Shown here piece after piece: positions 1 to 7,182 of a stretch of 16,704 nt of DNA. A program made the translations under genes and the position numbers. Numbering within the stretch: position 1 is the first letter of the stretch; every line of letters begins with the position of its first letter. The DNA lies in assembly GCA_964565375.1 (NCBI GenBank), contig CAZMEV010000069.1:1-16704 (forward strand). Direction: 5' to 3'. This stretch comes from SLAN01 sp964565375 (lineage in GTDB: Bacteria; Spirochaetota; Spirochaetia; DSM-27196; SKKC01). The notes beneath the pieces are model-generated. The model did not search any database and was not told the origin of the DNA. It worked only from the letters and a program-made list of their open reading frames with translations.

Positions 1-1
1 T

Positions 2-859
2 TCCTTTCGGGGACATTCGAATCCACTCAAGTTCATGCTCGAGCGTTTTCTGTTTTGCACTTGCCTTTTTCTCTTCCTGACGCAGCCGTTCCTGTTTCTG
101 TTCGAGCCACGATGAATAATTACCCTTCCATGGGATCCCGTGGCCGCGGTCAAGCTCGAGCACCCAGTCGGTCGCCTCATCGAGGAAATAGCGGTCGTGT
201 GTCACGGCAACCACCGTGCCCGGGAACTGCTGCAGGTGCTGCTGTAACCAGGCGTTACTTTCGGCGTCGAGATGGTTGGTCGGCTCATCGAGGAGCAGCA
301 GATCCGGCTGTTCGAGGAGAATTTTACACAGCGCAACCCGGCGTTTCTCGCCGCCCGACAGTGTCGTGACGTCGGTATCGCCAGGCGGGCAGCGCAGCGC
401 GTCCATGGCTATCTCGAGGGTTCGATCGATCTCCCAGGCGTTAGTAGCATCGATCTGTTCCTGAAGTTTCGCCTGCTCATCGAGAAGCTTCTGCATCTCC
501 TCGTCGCTTTCGACCTCGCCGAAACTCGACGACACCTCTTCGAACCGGTTAAGAATGTCGCGCATTTCCTTCAGGCCAAGCTCGACGTTTCCGCGTACGT
601 CCAGGTTCGGATCGAGCTCGGGTTCCTGGGGAAGGTACCCGACGCGCGCGCCCTTTGCCGGCCAGGCTTCACCCTGAAAGTCGGTGTCCACACCGGCCAT
701 AATGCGAAGCAGCGTACTCTTTCCGGATCCGTTCGGTCCGACGACACCAATTTTCGCGCCGGGGAAAAACGACAGATGAATGCCTTTGAGCACTTCCTGA
801 TTCGGCGGCACCACCTTCCGGAGATCCTTCATTACATAGATATATTGAACGCCTTTCAT
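2..859 (-). CDS. ettA: EttA, ABC-F translational throttle ATPase (N-terminal half, cut by window edge)
   Basis: Reading leftwards from ATG 857-859 gives 286 residues with no stop before the window edge, about half of the roughly 555 aa usual for EttA. The first ABC domain is complete: Walker A GPNGSGKST at residues 41-49, signature LSGGEKRR at 167-174, Walker B LLLLDEPTNHLDAE at 187-200 and the switch His in THDRYF at 220-225. It is followed by the WKGNYSSWLEQK stretch and the start of the charged linker. The N-terminus (KVVPPNQEVLKGIHLSFFPGAKIGV) is diagnostic of EttA among ABC-F proteins. ABC-F factors bind the ribosomal E site. EttA gates the first elongation steps according to ATP/ADP ratio. 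An upstream ATG at 868-870 hits a stop after three codons, so 859 is the start. No clear Shine-Dalgarno is seen. It is divergent from the aldo/keto reductase at 932. Confidence 0.95.
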   Translation of the reverse strand, partial: MKGVQYIYVMKDLRKVVPPNQEVLKGIHLSFFPGAKIGVVGPNGSGKSTLLRIMAGVDTDFQGEAWPAKGARVGYLPQEPELDPNLDVRGNVELGLKEMRDILNRFEEVSSSFGEVESDEEMQKLLDEQAKLQEQIDATNAWEIDRTLEIAMDALRCPPGDTDVTTLSGGEKRRVALCKILLEQPDLLLLDEPTNHLDAESNAWLQQHLQQFPGTVVAVTHDRYFLDEATDWVLELDRGHGIPWKGNYSSWLEQKQERLRQEEKKASAKQKTLEHELEWIRMSPKG

Positions 860-931
860 TATGTGCCCATCGTAGGCAATTCCCGCGGGTGCGACAAGCA
901 GCCACGATGACACGAACGGCGCCAAGGTCGT

Positions 932-1897
932 ATGATCGGGGCAGGTATGGCGCATGTGAATCGAAGGCAGTTTCTACGAGGATCGGTCCTGGGAGCCGGA
1001 GCTGTGTACGCGGGGAGCATGGGGCTGCTCGGAGGACTGGAGTCTCTCAGCGCGACCGAAGCCCCCATTCCTTCGCGGGCACTCGGCAATACGGGAAAAG
1101 AGGTAAGCGTGATCGGACTCGGCGGGGCAATTGCCGTTGCCGGTGACGAGGACTCTGCAGGGGTAATCGTGGAGCGGGCACTTGATCTGGGCATTACCTA
1201 TATCGATACGGCAAGCCAGTACGGCCCGAGCGAAGCAAACATCGGCCGGGTCCTCGCCGACCGGCGCGATGAGGCATTCCTGGCAAGCAAGACCGACGAC
1301 CGAAGCTATGACGGTACCATGCGGCAGTTTGAACAGAGCCTGGCCAACCTCCGGACCGATTACCTGGACCTGTACCAGTTGCACGCGATTCACGACCGGC
1401 ACACCTGGGAGGAGGTTCGTGGTGACGGCGGAGCATTACGGGCGCTCGAGAGACTTCGCGATGAGGGAAGTATCGGCGCCATCGGTGTGACATCACACAA
1501 GAACGCTCCGCTGCTCGCTGAAATACTCACAGCGTATCCGTTCGACTGCGTTCTCATGTCACTGAACGCCGGTGACCGGCACTACGATTCAATGATTGAA
1601 CACGCGCTTCCTGCAGCCATGGATCGGGGAATCGGTGTTATCGCGATGAAAGTTGCCGCATATGACGGTCGCATATTCCGTGATGACGGTGTATCTTCAA
1701 TGGAAGAGGCACTCGGATATGTGCTGAGTCACGATGTCTCGACGGCGATTATCGGCATATCATCGCCTGCGGAACTGGAGGAAAATGCCCGGATCGCGCG
1801 CGAGTTTACACCCTTTGATCGTGATACCCTCGCGGATCTCGAGCAGCGTACTGCCCACTATGAAACAGACATCAATTTCTTCAAGCACCACTGGTAG
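932..1897 (+). CDS. Tat-exported aldo/keto reductase (paralogue 1)
   Basis: A 321-aa aldo/keto reductase behind a twin-arginine signal: NRRQFLRG at residues 10-17, then a Gly/Ala hydrophobic segment to about residue 40. The TIM-barrel tetrad is complete: Asp92 (YIDTAS), Tyr97, Lys120 (ASKTDD) and His151 (YQLH). AKRs reduce carbonyls with NAD(P)H. Because the signal is of Tat type, I infer that the enzyme folds and loads its nucleotide in the cytoplasm and is then exported. The C-terminus NFFKHHW recurs in the AKR at 3310-4287. ATG 932 has AAGG four bases upstream. ATG 947 (MAHVNRRQ) would give a more typical short n-region and is a real alternative. The stop codon is 41 bp before tatC on the same strand, so it probably heads the tat operon. 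Substrate unknown. Confidence 0.9.
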   Translation: MIGAGMAHVNRRQFLRGSVLGAGAVYAGSMGLLGGLESLSATEAPIPSRALGNTGKEVSVIGLGGAIAVAGDEDSAGVIVERALDLGITYIDTASQYGPSEANIGRVLADRRDEAFLASKTDDRSYDGTMRQFEQSLANLRTDYLDLYQLHAIHDRHTWEEVRGDGGALRALERLRDEGSIGAIGVTSHKNAPLLAEILTAYPFDCVLMSLNAGDRHYDSMIEHALPAAMDRGIGVIAMKVAAYDGRIFRDDGVSSMEEALGYVLSHDVSTAIIGISSPAELEENARIAREFTPFDRDTLADLEQRTAHYETDINFFKHHW

Positions 1898-1920
1898 CCA
1901 CCGGTGCCCTGCCCGGTGGC
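1897..1920 (+). other. Hairpin between exported AKR and tatC
   Basis: A perfect 8-bp inverted repeat (GCCACCGG / CCGGTGGC, 8-nt loop) begins at the last base of the AKR stop codon and ends immediately before AGGAGG (1921-1926), the probable tatC ribosome-binding site. No T-run follows, so a full intrinsic terminator is unlikely. It could be an mRNA processing or stability element separating AKR from tat translation, or a weak attenuator. Confidence 0.5.
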
Positions 1921-1938
1921 AGGAGGCGACGGTTTAGT

Positions 1939-2673
1939 ATGCAGGATAACGCAGCCCGGATACTTGACCACCTTATAGAACTTCGCCGCAGAGTCATTTA
2001 TGCGCTCGCAGCGCTTGCGGTCGGAACGGCTGTTGCCTTCGCATTGTATGAACCATTGATCACTTTTCTGCGGCAACCATTCACTGCGCTGCCGGAAAAT
2101 GCATTTCCCGGGCAGCTCTACGTTCACTCGGTGACCGAAGGGTTTCTCGTTCGAATCAGGGTCGCGCTGCTCGGTGGCGCCGTACTGTCACTGCCGGTGA
2201 TCGTGTACCATATCCTGCGGTTTGTATTTCCCGGCCTGTACACGAATGAACGCCGGACGATCGCCTTCGCAATCGGTGCGAGCAGTATACTGGCAATCGG
2301 CGGCTTTCTTTACAGCTATTCGCAGCTGCTGCCGATCTCTCTCCGGTTTCTGACCAGTTCCGGCTTCATACCGGAGGATGTCGGGGTGCTCCTGAGCTAC
2401 CGGATGAGCCTCGGGTTCGTGCTGCAGGTACTGCTGATTGCCGTGCTCCTGTTTCAGCTACCCGTTGTTGTCGTGGTCCTTATGAAGCTCGACGTGCTTC
2501 CGAGAAGAAGCGCAATAAAGGCTGCTCCCTATGTCATTGTCTCGCTCGTAGGTCTCTCGGCGATTCTCACGCCACCGGATGTCATTTCGCAGCTCGGCCT
2601 TGCAGTACCGCTGGCGGCACTGTACTTTCTTGCCGTGCTCGTAGGACGGATATTCCGTCTCGGCGAGGGCTGA
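1939..2673 (+). CDS. tatC: Tat translocase subunit TatC
   Basis: A 244-aa polytopic membrane protein of normal TatC length, the core receptor for twin-arginine signal peptides in the cytoplasmic membrane. Hallmarks are the N-terminal DHLIELRRRV (residues 10-19), RFVFPGLYTNERR in the first cytoplasmic loop region and AILTPPDVISQ before the last helices, with about six hydrophobic segments between. ATG 1939 is preceded by AGGAGG at 1921-1926 (12-nt spacing, rather long). TatC comes first in this operon, unlike the commoner tatA-tatB-tatC order. It is flanked upstream and, beyond tatA, downstream by genes for Tat-signal aldo/keto reductases, which are its most obvious local substrates. Confidence 0.96.
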   Translation: MQDNAARILDHLIELRRRVIYALAALAVGTAVAFALYEPLITFLRQPFTALPENAFPGQLYVHSVTEGFLVRIRVALLGGAVLSLPVIVYHILRFVFPGLYTNERRTIAFAIGASSILAIGGFLYSYSQLLPISLRFLTSSGFIPEDVGVLLSYRMSLGFVLQVLLIAVLLFQLPVVVVVLMKLDVLPRRSAIKAAPYVIVSLVGLSAILTPPDVISQLGLAVPLAALYFLAVLVGRIFRLGEG

Positions 2674-2678
2674 CCGGT

Positions 2679-3029
2679 ATGTTCGGACTCGGCTTCTGGG
2701 AGATTCTGATAATTGCGCTCGTGGTGATCGTGTTTGTTCCGCCGAAGGAAATGCCGAAGGTGTTTTCAAAGATCGGGCGGGTATATGGTGAAATCCGGTC
2801 GTTTAACCGGAGCGTTCGCAATACTATGCGAACACTCGAGATGGACGTTGACCGCGAGTATCGGCGCTCACGCGCCCGCGAAAAGTCGCCGGATGCGCCG
2901 CTGCCGGATGCACCCGAAGCCTCACAGCTGGATGCTGAGCAGGCAACACATGACCAGCCGTCACAGGCAAAGGCCGGCCAGTCAAAACAGGAGCCGATGT
3001 CACAGAATCAGGAGGATAGAACATCATGA
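2679..3029 (+). CDS. tatB: TatB-like Tat translocase subunit
   Basis: 116 aa. It has one short N-terminal membrane helix (MFGLGFWEILIIALVVIVFV), then a hinge and an amphipathic helix (PKVFSKIGRVYGEIRSFNRSVRNTMRT), then a charged, Pro/Ala/Gln-rich disordered tail. The FGxGFWE start with Glu8 and the length beyond 100 residues fit TatB better than TatA. The usual FGP/LGP hinge is replaced by VPPKEMPK. TatB works with TatC in recognising twin-arginine signals. GAGGG at 2665-2669 lies 9 nt upstream and inside the end of tatC, which stops only 5 nt before this start. The gene ends in a 4-bp ATGA overlap with tatA, implying translational coupling. Confidence 0.88.
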   Translation: MFGLGFWEILIIALVVIVFVPPKEMPKVFSKIGRVYGEIRSFNRSVRNTMRTLEMDVDREYRRSRAREKSPDAPLPDAPEASQLDAEQATHDQPSQAKAGQSKQEPMSQNQEDRTS

Positions 3030-3232
3030 TGGGAACAACAGAGGTTATCGTCATTGTCGGTGTCGTGCTCATACTCTTTGGAGCACGGGCCATACCGAAG
3101 TTCGCCCGTTCGGTCGGCCAGGCAAAACGTGAGTTCGAGGCGGGCGTTCGCGAGGGAGAAGACAAGAACCGGGAAAAAATAGAGCAACAGGACCCCGGCG
3201 ACTCGAATTCAAAGCCTCCGAAGGAAGAATAG
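3026..3232 (+). CDS. tatA: TatA pore-forming Tat subunit
   Basis: 68 aa, typical TatA size. A transmembrane helix with an acidic residue (TTEVIVIVGVVLILFGA) is followed by the classic hinge and amphipathic helix ARAIPKFARSVGQAKREFEAG and a short charged tail. TatA oligomerises to form or thin the membrane passage for folded substrates. ATG 3026 overlaps the tatB stop (ATGA) and has AGGAGG at 3010-3015, 10 nt upstream. A second in-frame ATG at 3029 has poorer spacing. It is the last gene of the operon, closed by the hairpin at 3242-3262. Confidence 0.93.
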   Translation: MMGTTEVIVIVGVVLILFGARAIPKFARSVGQAKREFEAGVREGEDKNREKIEQQDPGDSNSKPPKEE

Positions 3233-3241
3233 AAGACCGAA

Positions 3242-3262
3242 GCCCTGCCGGGCCGGCAGGGC
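3242..3262. terminator. GC-rich hairpin between convergent tatA and AKR
   Basis: A perfect 9-bp inverted repeat, GCCCTGCCG / CGGCAGGGC, with a GGC loop. It lies between the tatA stop (3232) and the convergent AKR stop (3310). It has no T-run on either side, so termination by it alone is uncertain, but its position suits a bidirectional terminator or 3'-end stabiliser. Confidence 0.5.
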
Positions 3263-3309
3263 ACCGCCCGCGCCGCACGAACGGAACGCACACGCCGGAG
3301 AAACCGATA

Positions 3310-4287
3310 CTACCAGTGGTGTTTGAAGAAGTTTGTCTCGCGCTCGTATCCGGCCACCAGCGTCTCGATTTCCTCCATGCGGTCGCCTGGAAGCTGTTCA
3401 AACTCTGCAGCTATTTTCACATTCTGTTCGAGCTCTTCGAGGTTGGAAATCCCGACGATTGCGGTACTGACCGGAAATGACAGCACGTAGGTCAGCGCAT
3501 CTTCCATAGCGGTGAGCCCTCCCTCACGGAAGATACGACCGACGGCGGTGACCTTCATGGCGATCACACCGAGATCCTGGGATACCGCTTCCTCGAGCAG
3601 CTCGTCCTGGAAAGGCTTATAGTAGGTGTCACCTGCATTGAGCGACATGAGGATCGTGTCGAACTGATGCTCCCTGATTCCCCGCAGGAGCACATCCGGA
3701 TCCCGATGCCCGGTAATTCCGATGTTCGAAACAACCCCTTCATCTTTCAGGCGCTCGAGTGCATGGATGGCGCCATTGGAAGCGAATACCTGATCCAGGT
3801 CACTGTCGAGCCGAATGTTGTGCAGCTGATACAGGTCAAGGTGGTCGGTCTGCAGGCGGTCGAGGCTTTCCTCGACCAGCCGCATGGTCCCATCGTGGGT
3901 CCGCTCGTGTGTTTTCGTGGCGAGAAACACTTCATCCCGCCGAGCGGCCATGACCTCGCCGATATTGCGCTCACTGTTTCCGTTTCCGTATCGGGGCGAA
4001 GTGTCGATATAATTGACACCGAGATCAATGGCACGATTAACGATTTCGGCGGCTTCGTCGCGGCGGTCGGCGCGCTCAACCGTTGCCTCGCCTCCGAGGC
4101 TGAACAGCGAGATATCTGCGCCGGTGCGCCCGAGAGTCCGACGGGGCATGTCGCCGTGTTCCCTGCGCTCCTGACCGAAGGCCCCGCGGGCGCCCCCTGC
4201 TAACGGCAGCGCCTTCGCGGCGGCGGCGCCGATGCCGCCTGCACCAAGTGTTCGCAGAAAACGGCGTCGCGACGGGGAATGGTTCAT
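3310..4287 (-). CDS. Tat-exported aldo/keto reductase (paralogue 2)
   Basis: A 325-aa AKR with an N-terminal twin-arginine signal: SRRRFLRTLG at residues 6-15, then an Ala/Gly-rich hydrophobic stretch to about 38. The catalytic tetrad is intact: Asp95 (YIDTS), Tyr100, Lys125 (ATKTHE) and His156 (YQLH). The internal sequence SLNAGDTYYKPF and the terminal ETNFFKHHW closely match the AKR at 932-1897 (SLNAGDRHYDSM, ETDINFFKHHW). The two are therefore paralogues placed on both sides of tatCBA. GGAGGT at 4295-4300, 7 nt upstream of ATG 4287, fixes the start. Predicted role is NAD(P)H-linked carbonyl reduction outside the cytoplasm. How cofactor would be re-reduced there is unknown; a tightly bound nucleotide, as in other Tat-exported oxidoreductases, is one inference. 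It lies 42 bp downstream of the next AKR on the same strand. Confidence 0.92.
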   Translation of the reverse strand: MNHSPSRRRFLRTLGAGGIGAAAAKALPLAGGARGAFGQERREHGDMPRRTLGRTGADISLFSLGGEATVERADRRDEAAEIVNRAIDLGVNYIDTSPRYGNGNSERNIGEVMAARRDEVFLATKTHERTHDGTMRLVEESLDRLQTDHLDLYQLHNIRLDSDLDQVFASNGAIHALERLKDEGVVSNIGITGHRDPDVLLRGIREHQFDTILMSLNAGDTYYKPFQDELLEEAVSQDLGVIAMKVTAVGRIFREGGLTAMEDALTYVLSFPVSTAIVGISNLEELEQNVKIAAEFEQLPGDRMEEIETLVAGYERETNFFKHHW

Positions 4288-4329
4288 AGTTCACACCTCC
4301 CGGGTAGTGTCGGTACTGTACTCACCTGT

Positions 4330-5325
4330 TCATGGTGGGGTCAGGTCAGGTGCATTGTCCATGATTTCCTCGATCCGCTGCATGACATCGTCGGTTAGCT
4401 TCTCTTTGGCTTCAATGGCCTTCATGTTTTCGTGCACCTGCTCTTCACGCGATGCACCGGTGATAACCGTACTCACATTCGGATTTTTCAGACACCATGC
4501 GATCGATAGCGTCGCCTGGGACATGCCGAGCTCCCCGGCGAGCTCTCCGAGCTGCGTCAGTTTGCGCTTGTTCTCCTCGGTCAGGCGCTTTTCCATCATC
4601 TCCCGAAGCCACTCATAGCCGGGAAGCGTGGCGCGAGAACCCTCGGGAATACCATCGTTATACTTGCCGGTCAGGAACCCCGAAGCGAGCGGCGACCAGA
4701 TAGTGGTTCCCAGCCCGATCTCCGAGTACAGTCGCAGATACTCCTTTTCAAAGCGCTCCCGGTGGAAGAGGTTGTACTGCGGCTGTTCCATAGTCGGCGG
4801 AATCTGATTGTACTGCCGCGCAATGCTGTACGCCTGCATTATTTCCTGCGCACTCCACTCGGATGTTCCCCAGTACAGAACCTTGCCCTGGCGAATGAGA
4901 TCGGTCATGGCAAACACCGTCTCTTCTATTGGTGTTTCCGGATCAGGTCGATGGCAGAAATAGAGGTCAAGGTAGTCCACCTGCAGCCGTTCCATCGCCT
5001 GGTGACACGCCTCGAATACGTGTTTTCGGCTCAGGCCCCGCTGAGTGGGGCCCGGGTTCTCGATAGCGCCTCCGAAGACCTTGCTCGAGACGATGTAGGA
5101 ATCGCGCCTCCAGCCTGAGTCGGCAAGCACCTTGCCCATGATCCGTTCGCTTTCACCTTTCGCGTAGACCTCCGCATTATCGAAGAAGTTCACGCCGGCA
5201 TCGTAGGCGGCGTACATGCACTTCTTTGCGTTATCCACTTCGAGCTGGTTCGAAAAGGTTACCCACGAACCGAACGACAATTCGCTGACTTTCAATCCGG
5301 ATTTTCCAAGTCTATTATATTCCAT
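4330..5325 (-). CDS. Cytoplasmic aldo/keto reductase, Kv-beta / YghZ-like
   Basis: A 331-aa AKR with no export signal. The tetrad is Asp49 (FFDNAEVY), Tyr54, Lys82 (SSKVFGG) and His125 (YFCHRPD). The segment GGAIENPGPTQRGLSRKH (residues 85-102) and the QYNLFHRERFEKE region are typical of the AKR6/AKR14 group (voltage-gated potassium-channel beta-subunit-like and YghZ-like). These proteins bind NADPH and reduce aldehydes, including methylglyoxal in YghZ. GGAGGT at 5331-5336, 5 nt before ATG 5325, supports the start. It lies 61 bp downstream of the GAF-sensor gene and 42 bp upstream of the Tat-exported AKR, probably co-transcribed. The physiological substrate cannot be read from the sequence. 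Confidence 0.93.
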   Translation of the reverse strand: MEYNRLGKSGLKVSELSFGSWVTFSNQLEVDNAKKCMYAAYDAGVNFFDNAEVYAKGESERIMGKVLADSGWRRDSYIVSSKVFGGAIENPGPTQRGLSRKHVFEACHQAMERLQVDYLDLYFCHRPDPETPIEETVFAMTDLIRQGKVLYWGTSEWSAQEIMQAYSIARQYNQIPPTMEQPQYNLFHRERFEKEYLRLYSEIGLGTTIWSPLASGFLTGKYNDGIPEGSRATLPGYEWLREMMEKRLTEENKRKLTQLGELAGELGMSQATLSIAWCLKNPNVSTVITGASREEQVHENMKAIEAKEKLTDDVMQRIEEIMDNAPDLTPP

Positions 5326-5386
5326 TGTGTACCTCCGTACTGTCAGGAAGCATACAACCCGACGGCCAAACCCGGCAAACGCCGCT

Positions 5387-6484
5387 TCAGCCTACGTAGC
5401 AGATGATCTCTGAATCGCCCGTTTCTACCTGAAACGAACCGCCGAGCCGTCCTGCCAGTGTCTCGAGCATTGCAATTCGCAAGTCCGCCTCAACAACCGC
5501 GCGGACGGCGGCGATATCCCGGGCGCTGCAGCGCAGCTCAGGACGGTGCTCATCACCATTGACCCGGATACCGATACGCATATCTCTGTCGCAGCCGGCA
5601 TCGGCGAGCAGCGACGCCGACTCGTACCAGAACAGAAGCAGCGAATACGCACTGTCACGCAGAACGCGCTCGGCCTGCCCGTCGAGACGCAGATGATGAG
5701 GCAACGCGGTGTATTCCTGCGTTGTAACAAACATGTCGGTAAGGATCGGCAGCAGATCCGTACGGAGCGATACCGTCAGGCGATCGGTGAGCGGATTCAG
5801 GCGCTGCAGCAGACAGCCCATTGCATTCAGCCGGTCCCGCATTTTCGGAAGCCAGCTCCAGTCGTCGGCACAGCCGTCCTGCATTCGTCTATAATGCAGC
5901 GAAAGCATGCTCGAAAGAACCTGCAGTGTATTGAACTCACGATGGTTGAGCGCCGCGAGCAGACGATTGCTGCGAAAACGTTCGCGTCTGAGCTCAAGCA
6001 GTCGGACGACCGAGTGCGCAAGCTTCCGCAGTGCCCTCCGGGCCGTTTCATCAATGCTGCGCGGTGTCGAATCATGGACACAGAGCATTCCGATTCGGTG
6101 ACCGGAGGTAGTTATAAGCGGAGCTCCGGCATAGAAGATGATGGGTGTGGTCCCGCGCGCAAACTCTCCGGTTACAAGCGGCGAAGAGGAAAAACGGGGA
6201 TCGCACCGTGCATCCGGTACAACAAGCAGCTCGTCGGAGAGAATTCCGTGCGCACAGAACGAAATGTCGCGCGGCGTTTCCCCAGCTTCAACCCCGCGAC
6301 GTGACTTGAACCACTGTCGGTCAGAGTCCACGAACGTAATCGTGCCTCGCGCAGCACCGGTGACCGCAAGCGCAACGTCGAGAACATTGTCGAAATCTTC
6401 CTCGGATTCGCTGTCAAGCACGGCGTAGGAATACAGCTCCTGCAGCCGTGCCTGTTCATCACCGGGGTACGGAGCACCCATCAC
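5387..6484 (-). CDS. GAF-domain sensor with degenerate histidine-kinase-like C-terminus
   Basis: 365 aa, no membrane segment. Residues 10-165 are a GAF domain of the common cytosolic sensor type: RLQELYSYAVLDSESEEDFD, TFVDSDRQWFKSRRGV, ETPRDISFCAHGI, FYAGAPL and IGMLCVHD. Residues 175-235 align by eye with a HisKA_2 dimerisation/phosphoacceptor region: NHREFNTLQVLSSMLSL, with His181, resembles HHRVKNNLQVISSLLSLQ. The rest resembles a HATPase only at its last strand (TLAGRLGGSFQVE, 343-355). The ATP-binding N box is replaced by FWYESASLL, and no D-x-G-x-G is visible. It is probably a catalytically dead kinase relative or a phosphotransfer/signalling adaptor. GGAAGG at 6494-6499 lies 9 nt from GTG 6484 and 12 nt from ATG 6481, so GTG is slightly favoured. 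Ligand unknown. Confidence 0.8.
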   Translation of the reverse strand: MMGAPYPGDEQARLQELYSYAVLDSESEEDFDNVLDVALAVTGAARGTITFVDSDRQWFKSRRGVEAGETPRDISFCAHGILSDELLVVPDARCDPRFSSSPLVTGEFARGTTPIIFYAGAPLITTSGHRIGMLCVHDSTPRSIDETARRALRKLAHSVVRLLELRRERFRSNRLLAALNHREFNTLQVLSSMLSLHYRRMQDGCADDWSWLPKMRDRLNAMGCLLQRLNPLTDRLTVSLRTDLLPILTDMFVTTQEYTALPHHLRLDGQAERVLRDSAYSLLLFWYESASLLADAGCDRDMRIGIRVNGDEHRPELRCSARDIAAVRAVVEADLRIAMLETLAGRLGGSFQVETGDSEIICYVG

Positions 6485-6553
6485 ACATGTTTACCTTCCA
6501 ATACGAGTATTGAGTATGCTCGTGCGTCTGTCAAATGCTGTGAGAACGGATAC

Positions 6554-7163
6554 TCAGTGTGACGGAACCCACGGCACATCGGAGAGCAGCTCGGGATGAG
6601 CATACACGTACACCCATGCACGCACAGCGTGTCCTTCCTTTTCATAGACGGTTTCCGTGATTCGGTAATATTCCTCGCCCTCATCCTCGAACGCATCGGT
6701 ACGGGCAAGGATTTCCGAGTCTACCGGATACCACAGTATGCCTTCGACGACTTCGGCGGGTTGGGCCGCCCCGGCGCCCTCGCNNNNNNNNNNNNNNNNN
6801 NNNNNNNNNNNNNNNNNNNNNNNNNNNNNNNNNNNNNNNNNNNNNNNNNNNNNNNNNNNNNNNNNNNNNNNNNNNNNNNNNNNCTGACCCGGCAGGGTCG
6901 CCTGCCCCCGCAGCCCCGGCCCCCTCGCCTGACCCGGCAGGGTCGCCTGCCCCCGCAGCCCCGGCCCCCTCGCCTGACCCGGCGCGCAGGGCAGTATCGA
7001 TGGGTTCGGCGGGACAGATACCCGGATACCCTGCGCCGGGAACGCACAGGCGGCGATAGCCGTATAACCGGGCAGGCGTCCGGAACGGTGGCTCGCCGAC
7101 AACCGACCGCCACACAGACTCCTGCATAAGCAGCCCATAGGTGAAAAGGTGAGACACTGCCAT
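6554..7163 (-). CDS. Gamma-glutamylcyclotransferase (AIG2)-like protein with internal repeat array, split by assembly gap
   Basis: Two halves of one GGCT/AIG2-fold protein flank a 100-N gap (6784-6883). The N-terminal half (SHLFTYGLLMQESVWRSVVG, ARLYGYRRLCVPGAGYPGI) carries the family's YG-x-L substrate loop. The C-terminal half (GILWYPVDSEILARTDAFEDEGEEYYRI, then VRAWVYVYAHPE) carries the DAFE motif whose Glu is the usual catalytic residue. Between them is a 15-residue repeat, GSGEGAGAAGAGDPA, in frame with the first half; the partial copy left of the gap (EGAGAA) is in frame with the second half. As written the two halves lie in different frames, but this follows from the arbitrary gap length, so the gene is probably intact. 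ATG 7163 has GAAGGA only 1 nt upstream; GTG 7157 has the better spacing of 7. Family enzymes release 5-oxoproline from gamma-glutamyl amines or peptides. Confidence 0.78.
6765..6983. repeat. 45-bp in-frame tandem repeat array, copy number unknown
   Basis: Right of the gap are a 44-nt copy (6884-6927), a full 45-nt copy (6928-6972) and an 11-nt partial copy (6973-6983). Left of the gap, 6765-6783 resembles part of the unit. The unit starts CCTGACCCGGCAGGGTCGCC. It is a multiple of three and encodes GSGEGAGAAGAGDPA on the minus strand. It is itself foldback-prone (GGCAGG / CCTGCC), which probably explains the failed assembly. Confidence 0.9.
6784..6883. other. Assembly gap (100 N) inside the repeat array
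   Basis: Exactly 100 N, the conventional placeholder for a gap of unknown size. It interrupts the GGCT-like gene, so the frame across it carries no information. Confidence 0.98.
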
Positions 7164-7182
7164 GTCCTTCAGAGTGAGACCC

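Noticed and set aside
272..910. A 212-codon plus-strand open frame
   Set aside because: It lies opposite EttA, whose motifs are unmistakable on the minus strand.
860..931. Divergent promoters between EttA and the first AKR
   Set aside because: No convincing -35/-10 pair on either strand in this 72-bp interval, so none is annotated.
1201..1208. A further TATCGATA copy
   Set aside because: It falls inside the AKR reading frame where it encodes the conserved Tyr-Ile-Asp-Thr, so it is explained by coding and not counted as an operator.
6554..7163. Pseudogene by frameshift
   Set aside because: The apparent frame change coincides with a 100-N placeholder. The repeat peptide is in frame with both halves on their own sides of the gap.
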